A stretch of DNA of 64,000 bases from CAXXOK01 sp963674895 (GCA_963674895.2 CAXXCY010000003.1:1178001-1242000); one strand, 5' to 3'. Shown: positions 8,552 through 17,113, numbered from the stretch's first letter. Notes: generated by a model not told the origin, from the sequence alone. Numbers and translations are program-made.

Positions 8552-8557
8552 TATAAT
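8552..8557 (+). promoter_or_regulatory. -10 element of xpt promoter
   Basis: A consensus TATAAT about 50 bases before the xpt ATG. The -35 region is poor (AT-rich stretch around 8524-8536). The leader is too short for a purine aptamer, and none of its conserved bases are present. Confidence 0.5.
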
Positions 8558-8605
8558 AAAAACCAATTAATTCGCCGGGCAATATTCCCGGATGGAGATG
8601 TGGCA

Positions 8606-9178
8606 ATGGAGCTTGTAAAACAGCGGATTCTCAGTGACGGCAAGGTCAAGGATGAGCAAATCATCAAGGTGGATGCTTTTCTGAACCATCAGATCGATAT
8701 CTGCCTGATGGATGAAATCAGCAGGGAGTTCAAGCGCCTGTTCGCGGATCAGAAGATTACCAAGGTGATCACGATCGAGGCAAGCGGTATCGCCGTCGCC
8801 TGCTTTACGGCGCTGCAGTTCCAGGTTCCGTTGGTATTCGCCAAAAAATCCGAAAGCAAAAACATCGACGGCGAGGTGTACGAGACGATCGTCACCAGCT
8901 TTACCCGCGGCAGGGATTACACGGTGATCCTGGAGAAGAAATATCTGTCCTCCGACGACCGTATTCTGATTATCGACGACATTCTGGCGACCGGCAAAGC
9001 GCAGCGCGGCCTGCTGGACATCGCCAGCCAGTCCGGCGCAGCCGTCGCGGGCATCGGCGTCGTGATCGAAAAGGGCTTCCAGGGCGGCGGCGACGCGCTG
9101 CGCAAGGCCGGGTACAACGTCCAAAGCCTCGCGATCATCGACAGCATGACGGACGGAACGGTGAAATTCCGGGATTAG
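8606..9178 (+). CDS. xpt: Xanthine phosphoribosyltransferase
   Basis: A 190-residue type I phosphoribosyltransferase that joins xanthine to PRPP to give XMP in purine salvage. The PRPP-binding loop (LIIDDILATGKA) is at about residues 121-132 and the EASGI motif typical of Xpt is near 58-62. The C-terminal IEKGFQGGG segment is also characteristic. Length matches Bacillus Xpt (about 194). ATG 8606 has GGAG eight bases upstream; the GTG two codons earlier is less likely. It converges on a nucleoside/base importer operon, so the two probably share a salvage role. Confidence 0.92.
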   Translation: MELVKQRILSDGKVKDEQIIKVDAFLNHQIDICLMDEISREFKRLFADQKITKVITIEASGIAVACFTALQFQVPLVFAKKSESKNIDGEVYETIVTSFTRGRDYTVILEKKYLSSDDRILIIDDILATGKAQRGLLDIASQSGAAVAGIGVVIEKGFQGGGDALRKAGYNVQSLAIIDSMTDGTVKFRD

Positions 9179-9228
9179 TTTTTAGCTGATAACGTTGGGG
9201 CTGAAGCGCCAAATGCTTTATGCTCCTT

Positions 9229-10200
9229 TTACCTGTCCTCCCTAAAATACGGCAGGCCGAGGCTCGCGGGCGGCTGGTTTTCGTGCTTCCTGCGCATGGA
9301 AACCACGATCAGCACAAGAATCGTTACGATATAGGGCAGCATCTTGAACAGCTCCTGCGAGGAGCGGGTCAATCCCCCGATATAGAAATAAAGCCAAAAT
9401 AGAACCCCGAACAGGTACGAGCCCCAGATCGCGTGCCTGGGTTTCCAGCGCGCGAAAATCACCAGCGCAACGGCCAGCCAGCCGAGCTTTTCTATGCCGC
9501 CGTCGTTTGCCCAGGTGCCCTTGATATAGTCCATGATGTAGTAAAGCCCGCCCAGCCCCGTGATGGCCGCGCCGATGCACGTGGCGAGGTATTTATATCG
9601 GGTTACGCTGATCCCCGCGGCGTCCGCCGTGGCCGGGTTCTCGCCCACCGCGCGGAGATTGAGCCCCTTGCGGGTCCTGCGGAAAAACCAGCTCATCATG
9701 AATGCAAGGATAATCGCCAGGTACACCATGAAGCCCAGTGAGGAAAACACGCCGACGTTAGATAAAAACGGCAGGGACGCGCGGTAGGCCCCGCTTGTCG
9801 CCGCGACGGATATCTGGCCAACGCCCCCGGCCATTTTGTTCATCGCGCCGCCGAAGAAATTCGCCACGCCGGAGCCGAAGATCGTCAGCGTGAGCCCGGT
9901 TACGTTTTGGTTTGCCCTAAGCGTAATGGTAAGGAAGCTGTATACCAGGCCGCCCAGCACGGAGGCAGCCAGCGCGCAGAGCAGCGCGATCAGAAGCCCG
10001 ACCAGCGGAACGGGCGACGCTGTGCTCGTTTCATACAGGAACGAGCCGGCGAGCCCGGCGATGCCCCCGAGGTACATGATGCCCGGAACGCCGAGGTTCA
10101 GATTGCCGGATTTCTCCGTGAGGATTTCGCCCATCGCGCCGAACAGGATCACCGTGCCGAACACCAACGCCGCCTGCAGCAGGGAAAGAATCCGGTCCAT
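9229..10200 (-). CDS. Nucleoside/purine-type ABC importer, permease 2 (NupQ-like)
   Basis: A 323-residue inner-membrane permease of the branched-chain/ribose superfamily, in the arrangement of the Bacillus NupOPQ and spirochaete PnrA systems. It has about eight to ten helices and the family block ILTEKSGNLNLGVPGIMYLGG (key residues E26, G30, G35, G38). Start is ATG 10200, with GGAGAGGTGAC before it and only one base after the stop of the preceding permease. Last gene of the importer operon. Substrate is inferred from the BMP-family binding protein and from the adjacent xpt: nucleosides or purine bases. Confidence 0.85.
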   Translation of the reverse strand: MDRILSLLQAALVFGTVILFGAMGEILTEKSGNLNLGVPGIMYLGGIAGLAGSFLYETSTASPVPLVGLLIALLCALAASVLGGLVYSFLTITLRANQNVTGLTLTIFGSGVANFFGGAMNKMAGGVGQISVAATSGAYRASLPFLSNVGVFSSLGFMVYLAIILAFMMSWFFRRTRKGLNLRAVGENPATADAAGISVTRYKYLATCIGAAITGLGGLYYIMDYIKGTWANDGGIEKLGWLAVALVIFARWKPRHAIWGSYLFGVLFWLYFYIGGLTRSSQELFKMLPYIVTILVLIVVSMRRKHENQPPASLGLPYFREDR

Positions 10201-10201
10201 G

Positions 10202-11299
10202 TCACCTCTCCCCCTTTCCGCCGCGGAAAATGAGCCGGTACCGCGTGAAGAATTCGCTGCCAAGGATGAAAAACAGGATAATCCCCGTAATCATCTGCGA
10301 AGCGTAGTCGTTCAAATTGTACTGCGACGCGATCTGTATCGCGCCCTTTTCCAAAAATACCAGCAGGGCCGCGACCAGCACCATGACAAACGTGTTGAAC
10401 TTCGCGAGCCACGCCACGATAATCGCCGTAAAGCCGCTCCCCCCGGCGGTGCTCGTGGAAATAGTGTGCGACGCGCCCGCGACCGCGATATAGCCGGCCA
10501 GCCCGCAGATCGCGCCCGAGATCATCATCGTCCGGATCACGACCCGCTTGACGTTGATGCCGATGTAGCGCGCGGTTTTGTTGGATTCGCCCACGACCGC
10601 AATCTCATAGCCCTGCTTGGAGTAGCGCAGATAGATAAACATGATCACGGTCAGCACCAGCACGATGAGGATATTGAGCATATACTTCTGCCCGAGCAGC
10701 GGCGGGAACCATCCGGCCTGCGTACGCTGGTTGATAATCCCGACCGTGTTGGAACCGAACGGGTTTTCCCAGATGGCGACGAAATACGAGGTCAGCTGAA
10801 TGGCGACGTAGTTCATCATCAGGGTGAACAGCGTCTCGTTCGTTTCGTACCGCGCCTTGAACAGGGCCGGGATCATGCCCCAAACCGCGCCGGCCGCGCA
10901 GCTTGCCGCAAAGGAGACGACGAGCAGCGCCCAGGTGGGCAGCGCCCGGCCCAGGTAAATCATCACCGCGGCGGTCGCAATGCCGCCGATCAGTATCTGC
11001 CCCTCCGCGCCGATGTTCCAGAAGCGCATCTTAAACGCTGGCGCCAGCCCGATCCCGATGCACAGTAGCATCGCCATATCGCGAAGGCTGACCCACAGCC
11101 GCCTTCCCGTGCTGAAATTGCCCTCGAACATCGCCTCGTACACCTTGATGGGGTTTAAGTGCACGATGGCAAAGATCACAACCGCACTGACAGCCAGCGC
11201 CAGCGCAAGGCCCGCGAACCGTATGCCGATTCCCAGCCAGATCGAAATCGAATCCCGCCTGGCGATGCGCACGAAGGGTATTCTAGGAGATTGATTCAT
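10202..11299 (-). CDS. Nucleoside/purine-type ABC importer, permease 1 (NupP-like)
   Basis: A 365-residue permease with about nine helices. The segment MRFWNIGAEGQILIGG (about residues 91-106) is the usual signature of BMP-linked permeases and mirrors the NLNLGVPGIMYLGG block of its partner. The ATG overlaps the end of the ATPase gene by 17 bases, implying coupled translation. It should pair with the product of 9229-10200 to form the membrane channel. Confidence 0.87.
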   Translation of the reverse strand: MNQSPRIPFVRIARRDSISIWLGIGIRFAGLALALAVSAVVIFAIVHLNPIKVYEAMFEGNFSTGRRLWVSLRDMAMLLCIGIGLAPAFKMRFWNIGAEGQILIGGIATAAVMIYLGRALPTWALLVVSFAASCAAGAVWGMIPALFKARYETNETLFTLMMNYVAIQLTSYFVAIWENPFGSNTVGIINQRTQAGWFPPLLGQKYMLNILIVLVLTVIMFIYLRYSKQGYEIAVVGESNKTARYIGINVKRVVIRTMMISGAICGLAGYIAVAGASHTISTSTAGGSGFTAIIVAWLAKFNTFVMVLVAALLVFLEKGAIQIASQYNLNDYASQMITGIILFFILGSEFFTRYRLIFRGGKGER

Positions 11300-12833
11300 G
11301 CTTGCGGTCCCCTTTGTGTTCTGTCATCATCAGCCCGATTCCGTTCTTGTCCGCTCCCTTGCCCTGAACGATTCCACTCACCTTGCCGCCGCAAAGCACC
11401 AGAATCCGGTCGCAAAGCTCCAGCAGCACGTCCAGGTCCTCGCCGACAAAGATCACGGCGACGCCCTTCTCCTTCTGCTGGTTGATCAGGTTGTAGATCG
11501 TATAGGAGGAGTTGATATCCAGCCCGCGCACCGCGTAGGCCGTCATCAGCACCGTCGGGGAGGAGGATATCTCGCGCCCGACCAAAACCTTCTGCACGTT
11601 ACCGCCCGAAAGCTTGCGCACCGGGACGTTGAGGCCCGGCGTGTTGACGTCAAGCTCCTTGACGACGTGGCGCGCCAGGCGGCGCGGAGCCTTCCTGTCG
11701 GTAAAAACGGATCTCCCGTTGCGGAAGGAACGCAGCATCATGTTGTACGTCAGATCCATGTTCCCGACAAGCCCCATGCCCAGCCTGTCCTCCGGCACGA
11801 AGGACAGCATGACCCCGAGGGAAAAGATTTCCCGGGGCTCCATGCCGGCAAGGTTTATCGCTTTGTCCGTTTTCGGATCGAAATATTCGATGCTGCCCGA
11901 TTCCATAGGCTGCAGGCCCGCGATGGCCTCCAGCAGTTCCTTCTGCCCGCAGCCGGAAATCCCCGCGATGCCAAGCACCTCGCCGGAATACGCCGTGAAG
12001 GAGACGTCTTTGAGCTTGGTGATCCCGTCCGCGTCCTTCACCGTGAGGTTGTTCACGGCGAGCCGCGGTTCGGGGTTTTGGGGCTCCGGCCGCGCGATGT
12101 TGAGCGTTACCTGACGCCCGACCATCATATTGGTCATTTCCGAGGCGTTCGTTTCCCTGGTGGCAAGCTCCCCCGCGTTTTTGCCGCGCCGGAGCACCGC
12201 GACGCGGTCCGATATCGATTCGACCTCGTGCAGCTTATGCGTGATGATGACAATCGCCTTGCCATCGTCGCGCAGGTTCCTCAGCACGCGGAAAAGCTTC
12301 TCCGTTTCCTGCGGCGTAAGAACCGCGGTGGGCTCATCCAGTATCAAAATACCCGCGCCGCGGTACAGCACCTTGATAATCTCGACCGTCTGCTTCTGGG
12401 ACACGGACATATCGTAGATTTTCTGCTCGGGGTTGACCTCGAAGCCGTACATGGCGCTGATGCCGCGAATTTTATCGCCGACGGCCTTCATATCCAGCTT
12501 CCCTTTTCCCGGCATGCCCAGGATGATGTTCTCCGCCGCCGTCAGCACGTCCACCAGCTTGAAGTGCTGGTGCACCATGCCGATACCCATATCGTAGACG
12601 TCCCTGGGGCCACGGATTGTTACCTCCTGCCCGTCCACCAAAATATGCCCGGCGTCGGGATAATAGATGCCGGACAGGATATTCATCAGCGTTGTCTTTC
12701 CGCTGCCGTTTTCCCCGAGCAGCGCCAGAATCTCGCCCCTGAAAATTTCAAGGCTTACCTTTTCGTTGGCCATAACCGGGCCGAAAGCCTTGGTGATATT
12801 GCGCATGGAAACGGTCGCCTTGCCGGATTGCAC
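11283..12833 (-). CDS. Nucleoside/purine-type ABC importer, duplicated ATPase (NupO-like)
   Basis: A 516-residue protein with two ABC domains in tandem, as in NupO, RbsA and MglA. The first has Walker A GENGSGKTT (near residue 38), a signature SVSQKQ near 144 and Walker B ILILDEPTAVLTP near 163-175. The second has a degenerate Walker A (GISGCGQKE, near 295) and signature KLSGGNVQK, with the catalytic Asp/Glu region replaced (TAYAVRGLD), which is usual for the second half of this class. The start is GTG 12833, eight bases after GGGGAGG. Longer starts at 12890 or 12896 would read through the intergenic hairpin and are less likely. Confidence 0.9.
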   Translation of the reverse strand: MQSGKATVSMRNITKAFGPVMANEKVSLEIFRGEILALLGENGSGKTTLMNILSGIYYPDAGHILVDGQEVTIRGPRDVYDMGIGMVHQHFKLVDVLTAAENIILGMPGKGKLDMKAVGDKIRGISAMYGFEVNPEQKIYDMSVSQKQTVEIIKVLYRGAGILILDEPTAVLTPQETEKLFRVLRNLRDDGKAIVIITHKLHEVESISDRVAVLRRGKNAGELATRETNASEMTNMMVGRQVTLNIARPEPQNPEPRLAVNNLTVKDADGITKLKDVSFTAYSGEVLGIAGISGCGQKELLEAIAGLQPMESGSIEYFDPKTDKAINLAGMEPREIFSLGVMLSFVPEDRLGMGLVGNMDLTYNMMLRSFRNGRSVFTDRKAPRRLARHVVKELDVNTPGLNVPVRKLSGGNVQKVLVGREISSSPTVLMTAYAVRGLDINSSYTIYNLINQQKEKGVAVIFVGEDLDVLLELCDRILVLCGGKVSGIVQGKGADKNGIGLMMTEHKGDRKHESIS

Positions 12834-12859
12834 CTGAGATACCTCCCCTAAAGAACGGA

Positions 12860-12885
12860 AAGGGCCACCCCTCGAAGTGGCCCTT
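12860..12885 (-). terminator. Intergenic hairpin between binding-protein and ATPase genes
   Basis: A nine-pair stem (12860-12868 with 12877-12885) with an eight-base loop, followed on the minus strand by a T-rich run. Its place suggests a partial terminator or mRNA-stabilising structure that keeps the binding protein more abundant than the rest of the importer. Confidence 0.65.
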
Positions 12886-12913
12886 CCCATAGACACATCG
12901 GATCGCGTCTATT

Positions 12914-14128
12914 TTAGTTGAGTTCCGTAATTCCGTCAATACGCAGTCCGAAGTAGGGCGCGCTGCGGAGCACGGACTCTTCGAATACGCCGTTTACGAT
13001 CGCTTCACCGGTATCGCCGACCCAGTCGCCGTCGGTATCGATCGCCATATAGCTCGTTACGGTTTCGCCGCCGACGGTAAAGCTGGCCGTATCAAACACG
13101 TTGAGAGTGCCGTCCTTCAAGGCCGTTTCCACTTCGGCAACCTTCTCGGCAGTCCCTGCCGCGCAGCTTTCGCCAAGCGCGGAGATCATCACGGCGCCGT
13201 CGGCATACCCCTTGGCCCAGTCGGTCGCAATCTCTTCGCCGCTGAGCATGCAGCCCATCGCGTAGGTGTAGTAAACGCTCCAGTCGTTCTGCGCGCTGGT
13301 CAGCGCGGCGTTGGGCGCGACTGAGAGCATATCCACGTTGTAGCCCACGCAGTACACGGTCGTGCCGCCAGCAAGCAGCGCTTCGCATGCGGCCGGTGCG
13401 CCGGTGGAATCAGCATGCTGGCTGATGATAATACAGCCCGAGGAAACCAGCGCGTTGGCGGCTTCGGCTTCCGCGGTCGGGTCATACCAGGAATTGGTGT
13501 AGGTGACGTCCATGACGACGTTGGGCACGATGGATTTCACGCCCAGATAGAAGCCCGTGTAGCCGGACACCACTTCCGCATACGGGAACGCGCCGACATA
13601 ACCCAGCTTGATGTTGCCGTCAGCGTCCATATTCTTGTCGGCCACCATGCCGTCGGCTACGAGTTCCGCGAGCTTCATGCCGGCGACCACGCCGGACACA
13701 TAGCGGGATTCAAAGGTGTAATTGAAAGCATTCTTGAAATTATCAAGTCCTGAAAGCGCGGCCATATCGCCCGTCATGGCGATGAAAACCTTATCCGGAT
13801 TCTCGCTTGCTGCCTGCTGCATATAGCTCTGGTGTCCATAGCTGTCGGAAATCACATAACCACAGCCCTGGTCCACAAGGTCTGTCGCCGTGTCATAGCA
13901 ATTCTCGTCTTCGGAAATGTTGTATTTCCAGATGATCTGGTCGGCGGCAATGCCCAGCGCCGCGGCCGCCGTCTCGATGCCCTGGATGTGCGCATAATCG
14001 TACCCGGTGTTTTCGTCATGCACCAGAATGACGCCGATTTTCAGAGCGTCATCAGCCGCGATAGCCGTGGCGGCTGTGAATACAAATACAAGGGACAGAG
14101 CAAGTAGCAACGAGATAATCCTTTTCAT
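12914..14128 (-). CDS. BMP-family ABC importer substrate-binding protein
   Basis: A 404-residue extracytoplasmic binding protein of the BMP/PnrA family that captures nucleosides or purines. A signal peptide (basic MKR, hydrophobic core, cut near AIA-AD at about residue 24) starts the protein. No lipobox cysteine is present, unusual for a Gram-positive binding protein. Family features include GVILVHDENTGYDYAHIQG (segment 32-50 region), YGHQSYM, FESRYVSGVVAGMKL and GYVGAFP. It heads the four-gene operon and has a GGAGGGTGAAAC site. Without a lipid anchor it must be held by other means or act near the membrane; see also the leader RNA upstream. Confidence 0.88.
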   Translation of the reverse strand: MKRIISLLLALSLVFVFTAATAIAADDALKIGVILVHDENTGYDYAHIQGIETAAAALGIAADQIIWKYNISEDENCYDTATDLVDQGCGYVISDSYGHQSYMQQAASENPDKVFIAMTGDMAALSGLDNFKNAFNYTFESRYVSGVVAGMKLAELVADGMVADKNMDADGNIKLGYVGAFPYAEVVSGYTGFYLGVKSIVPNVVMDVTYTNSWYDPTAEAEAANALVSSGCIIISQHADSTGAPAACEALLAGGTTVYCVGYNVDMLSVAPNAALTSAQNDWSVYYTYAMGCMLSGEEIATDWAKGYADGAVMISALGESCAAGTAEKVAEVETALKDGTLNVFDTASFTVGGETVTSYMAIDTDGDWVGDTGEAIVNGVFEESVLRSAPYFGLRIDGITELN

Positions 14129-14275
14129 GTTTCACCCTCCATACTTTGCTTATAGTCTTTGCATATGCAATGGTACCCGATGATGAAACCGTATCCCCTC
14201 CGGCCGGCCGTTCTTCCGGCCAAGCAAACGATATACGTGTCCCGGTTTCCATTGGAAAATACGGCACGAGTTTAA
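14129..14275 (-). promoter_or_regulatory. Long structured 5' leader of the BMP operon
   Basis: From the predicted start near 14275 to the ATG is about 147 bases. On the minus strand CCGTAT (14264-14259) can pair with ATACGG (14194-14189), enclosing two hairpins: one of TTTCC/GGAAA (14258-14246) and one of GGCCG/CGGCC (14221-14206). This gives a three-way junction. A 12-base palindrome (14170-14159) lies between it and the ribosome site. None of the conserved bases of the purine aptamer are visible. It may be an unassigned riboswitch or protein-binding leader; the fold was drawn by eye. Confidence 0.4.
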
Positions 14276-14282
14276 CAATATC

Positions 14283-14311
14283 AAGATACAGTGTTTACCC
14301 TTGTTTGTCAA
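14283..14311 (-). promoter_or_regulatory. Promoter of the BMP importer operon
   Basis: On the minus strand TTGACA (14311-14306), 17 bases, TATCTT (14288-14283). A near-consensus housekeeping promoter. Confidence 0.72.
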
Positions 14312-14583
14312 CACCATATAGTGTTCGCGGCCGTTTTCGCGCCGGGCTTCCGCGCTGTGGCTTTTCCCGTTTTTTACACAGATTTCATCGCTCCTTACCA
14401 TCCGCTGAACGCCGGACAGACCCCGCTGCATTGGGCTTTCGAATCAACGCCGCCTCGCCGGATTCCCCTGCGCATGCTCCGGCCGCGGCTGCGGTATGCG
14501 CTATTTCGGCGGCATGCGCTAATCATTTAAACAAAAAAAATACAACGCGCCAGGGTGCGCCGTACTTCCAAAAGATATGTGTG
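14312..14583. other. Intergenic region without a recognised gene
   Basis: About 270 bases upstream of the BMP promoter. GC-rich over most of its length, AT-rich near 14520-14545. Short open frames on either strand lack a ribosome site and any similarity I can recognise. I see no RNA gene here. Confidence 0.5.
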
Positions 14584-14604
14584 AACCGCCGCGACACGGC
14601 GGTT
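14584..14604 (-). terminator. Weak terminator overlapping the MFS stop codon
   Basis: AACCGCCG and CGGCGGTT form an eight-pair stem with a five-base loop; the stem includes the TAA stop on the minus strand. The following T-tract is interrupted, so efficiency is uncertain. Confidence 0.45.
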
Positions 14605-15745
14605 AGGCCTTTTGATCATCCGATATTCTGATTCCGATAAAGGATACGCAAAGCAAAGCCGACAGGGCCATCGCAATGTAATACGGCGCCTGCGCTCCCT
14701 GCAGGCGCAGCAGCGACTGTATGCCGCCGATCAGAATCGGGGACAGAAACTGGCCTAAATATAGCATGCCGCTCATCACCGCCATCGCGGATGTAATCTG
14801 ATCCTTTTCCACGCGCAGGGCGATCTGGGCGTTTAAAGTCGGCACGACTGTGCCCATGCTGAACCCGACCCCGATCAAGCCGAGAACCGTCAGCAATATA
14901 CTTCCGGTAAAGCTCAAGCCAAGGAAGCCGAGCACCATCGCACCGGACGTGAGAAACCGCGCCGCTTTGCCCGCTTTTTTGATGATCCGGGACATGAGCA
15001 TTCCGGACACGAACGCGATAAAATTCTGTATCGCCATAATCCATCCGACAGCGGACGTGGGCGCCAGTCCGGCCCCGGAAGCGATCATGGAAAAGCTGGA
15101 GGGGACGATAAAAAAGGCGACCATCGTTAAAAACATGGCCGACACATACGGCAGGATTACGCGCAGGGTATCCATTCCCAGCGCTTTGCCTTTCCGGCTG
15201 AGCTCCGCCCTGGGCAGAAACAGCATCACCAGGGCGAGCACAACAAATCCAAGAAGGTACGTCGCGAACGTGTATTGCCACCGTATCGCGGCCAAAATAC
15301 CCGAAAGCACGGTGGCGATGATGCCGCCCAGATTGTTCATCGCGACGGAATACCCCATAAGCCTGGATTGTTCGGACCGATCGAAATAGTAGCCGAGCAG
15401 CCCGGTGGACAGCGGCATAATCAGCCCGACGCCGATCCCCAGCACGACCCTGAACCCCAACAGAATAAATATGCCGTTCGCAAACGCGGCGCCTACCCCG
15501 CCGGCAATGTACAAAACCATTCCCGTCATGGCGATTTTCCGGGACGAAAACCGTTTGACAACCGCGTTAAAAATGAAGGATGTCAGGATGATGCACAGTG
15601 ACGGCAGCGTGATAATGAATTTGATTAGCAGCGGATCCGTTTCGCTGAAATATTGTCCAATTACGCCCAGCGCCGGTCCGACGGCGGCGCCCGCCATCAC
15701 CGTGACGACGGATAAGGATAAAATCGTGGCTTTCAGTTTCCCCAT
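14603..15745 (-). CDS. Major facilitator superfamily transporter
   Basis: A 380-residue protein with about twelve membrane helices, probably a proton-driven efflux or uptake carrier. The loop between helices 2 and 3 (NAVVKRFSSRKIAMTG) is an MFS motif-A variant, and GFRVVLGIGVGLIMPL after it matches the G-rich fourth helix of drug-efflux members. Two adjacent ATGs (15751 and 15745) exist; AGGAG lies six bases before the second, which is preferred. The start lies inside the end of the damaged MarR gene, so they formed one operon. MarR linkage suggests drug or aromatic compound efflux; the substrate is not known. Confidence 0.85.
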   Translation of the reverse strand: MGKLKATILSLSVVTVMAGAAVGPALGVIGQYFSETDPLLIKFIITLPSLCIILTSFIFNAVVKRFSSRKIAMTGMVLYIAGGVGAAFANGIFILLGFRVVLGIGVGLIMPLSTGLLGYYFDRSEQSRLMGYSVAMNNLGGIIATVLSGILAAIRWQYTFATYLLGFVVLALVMLFLPRAELSRKGKALGMDTLRVILPYVSAMFLTMVAFFIVPSSFSMIASGAGLAPTSAVGWIMAIQNFIAFVSGMLMSRIIKKAGKAARFLTSGAMVLGFLGLSFTGSILLTVLGLIGVGFSMGTVVPTLNAQIALRVEKDQITSAMAVMSGMLYLGQFLSPILIGGIQSLLRLQGAQAPYYIAMALSALLCVSFIGIRISDDQKA

Positions 15746-16192
15746 TCCCATTCTCCTCTTGTTGCTTTCAGCGCGTTTTGGGACATGCTCATCAGCGTTT
15801 GAATGATCCAATCCCTATCCCGCTCGTTTAATCCCCGGGAAATAATATCTGTCCACTTCCCAAGTGTTTTAACAATCACAGGCTGTATGTCCCGTCCCTT
15901 TGCGGTCAGCCGGATATCGTTCGCCCTATGGTCGCCGCTGCATTTTTCCCTTTGGATAAACCCTTTTGTCTCCAGGCTTTTCATAGCCCGCGCTGTCGGC
16001 GCGCCGTCAATAAAAATCATGTTAGAGTTGCTTTTGGCTCACCGCGCCTTCCTGTTTGGCGAGGTTCACCAGAAATATATACTCGGACGCGCTCAGGCCG
16101 TACGGCTTCAGTTCCCTGTTAAGGTATATTTGCTCCTGTCTGTGCAGCACGGAGATCTATTTGCCGATGCTTTGTTTTGGCTGCACGCTCAA
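15733..16192 (-). pseudogene. MarR-family regulator, broken by a stop codon and a frameshift
   Basis: A complete MarR-like protein of about 153 residues can be read only by crossing two lesions. A TTG start at 16192 follows AAAGGAG and gives an 11-residue N-terminus, then an in-frame TAG at 16159-16157, where a tyrosine codon would fit. The same frame continues with ISVLHRQEQIYLNRELKPYG and ends at a TAA (16024-16022) after SQKQL. One base out of phase, NMIFIDGAPTARAMKSL carries on as the recognition helix and wing through to 15733. The phase change looks like loss of two bases. The ATG at 16020 could still express a C-terminal fragment lacking half the DNA-binding domain. Promoter and ribosome site are intact, suggesting recent decay or sequence errors. 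Confidence 0.75.
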
Positions 16193-16224
16193 ATGCCTAA
16201 CTCCTTTACTGGAACGTTGCGACC

Positions 16225-16254
16225 ATTATATGCACCAATTGATTGATATGTCCA
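16225..16254 (-). promoter_or_regulatory. Promoter of the marR-MFS operon
   Basis: On the minus strand TGGACA (16254-16249), 18 bases, TATAAT (16230-16225), about 33 bases before the TTG start. Confidence 0.7.
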
Positions 16255-16307
16255 GTATTATATCCACGCGCAGTTTTATACCGGCCGACAACGCCGGGGT
16301 CCGTAAA

Positions 16308-16336
16308 GGGCCGGCGCACTTTCTATGCGCCGGCCC
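16308..16336 (-). terminator. Hairpin downstream of the ferredoxin-permease gene
   Basis: A perfect eleven-pair GC-rich stem (16308-16318 with 16326-16336) and a seven-base loop. On the minus strand only TTT follows, so it may terminate the permease transcript or block read-through between converging units. Confidence 0.65.
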
Positions 16337-16381
16337 GATACCGCTTCCGGAGCCGCAGCCGGGCCGACGGGCCCTTGATTA

Positions 16382-17113
16382 TTAAAAATCTCCGGATATC
16401 ACAACCGCCTTCACAGGACAGGCGCTTGCAGCAAGCGCCAGCTTGTCCGTATCGATACTCCCTTCAGGGTTTTTCACATAGGCCTTCCCGCTTTCCATCC
16501 CGAATAGAGCGGGGTATTTCCGCACGCACAGGGAGCAACCCATACAGGACGGTTTGTTGATCCTAACAGCTTCTCCGTGCGGGTGGCCGGCAGATGATTG
16601 GTTTGGCAAGTCCCCGTCCCTGACAAATTTCGCGGTAATCCAGGAAAACAGGAAAATCGCAAGCACCGTCAGCACCCAGCGGACTGCCATAAACTTAAAT
16701 CCCAGGAACTTCAGCTCGTTAAGCAGCATCGGCACCTTGATCACCGCCCACGCGCTGAGGATAACGACCAGGTTTCTGATGGAAGCGCCCTTCTTATGCA
16801 GCATGACGCACAGCGGGAACGCGGCATAAATCGGTCCGGCGGATATACTGCCCAGCACCAGCGCGAAAACCGCTCCCTTTATCCCCGCCTCCTTGCCCAG
16901 AAACCGCATAATCTGTTCCTTGGGAACCCATGCGTCCAGAAGCGCCGTTAATACAAAGACCACCGGCATGATCATGATCATTTCCCGGATGTAATATACG
17001 CTGTTTTTCACCGAGGCAAGGCCCGTATCAGGCCTTATGGCGAACATGCAGACATACAAAACCGTGACGATGATGATAAACAGGTTCTCCTTTGCTTTCC
17101 GAAGGATTTTCAC
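16382..17113 (-). CDS. DUF318/ArsP-like permease half fused to a 4Fe-4S ferredoxin domain
   Basis: A 243-residue protein. Residues 1-165 hold about five membrane helices with the motif LGSISAGPIYAAFP (about 91-104), typical of the predicted permeases of the ArsP/DUF318 group. A linker leads to a C-terminal domain with CMGCSLCVRKYP (about 190-201) and ACPVKAV (about 230-236), a single 4Fe-4S ferredoxin-like site (CxxCxxCxxxxP plus CP). The GTG start overlaps the stop of the upstream permease by four bases (17110-17113). Fusion of a redox centre to a permease half suggests transport linked to electron flow or redox sensing; the substrate is unknown. Confidence 0.75.
   Translation of the reverse strand: MKILRKAKENLFIIIVTVLYVCMFAIRPDTGLASVKNSVYYIREMIMIMPVVFVLTALLDAWVPKEQIMRFLGKEAGIKGAVFALVLGSISAGPIYAAFPLCVMLHKKGASIRNLVVILSAWAVIKVPMLLNELKFLGFKFMAVRWVLTVLAIFLFSWITAKFVRDGDLPNQSSAGHPHGEAVRINKPSCMGCSLCVRKYPALFGMESGKAYVKNPEGSIDTDKLALAASACPVKAVVISGDF

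Noticed and set aside
8460..8605. Purine riboswitch upstream of xpt
   Set aside because: Only about 45 bases separate the -10 element from the ATG and none of the conserved aptamer bases are present.
14150..14431. A 93-codon minus-strand frame across the BMP promoter
   Set aside because: It overlaps the promoter and leader, has no ribosome site and no recognisable features.
16157..16159. TAG in the MarR gene as a recoded (pyrrolysine or suppressed) codon
   Set aside because: A second lesion, the frameshift near 16020, also breaks the gene, and no recoding element or pyl gene is visible.
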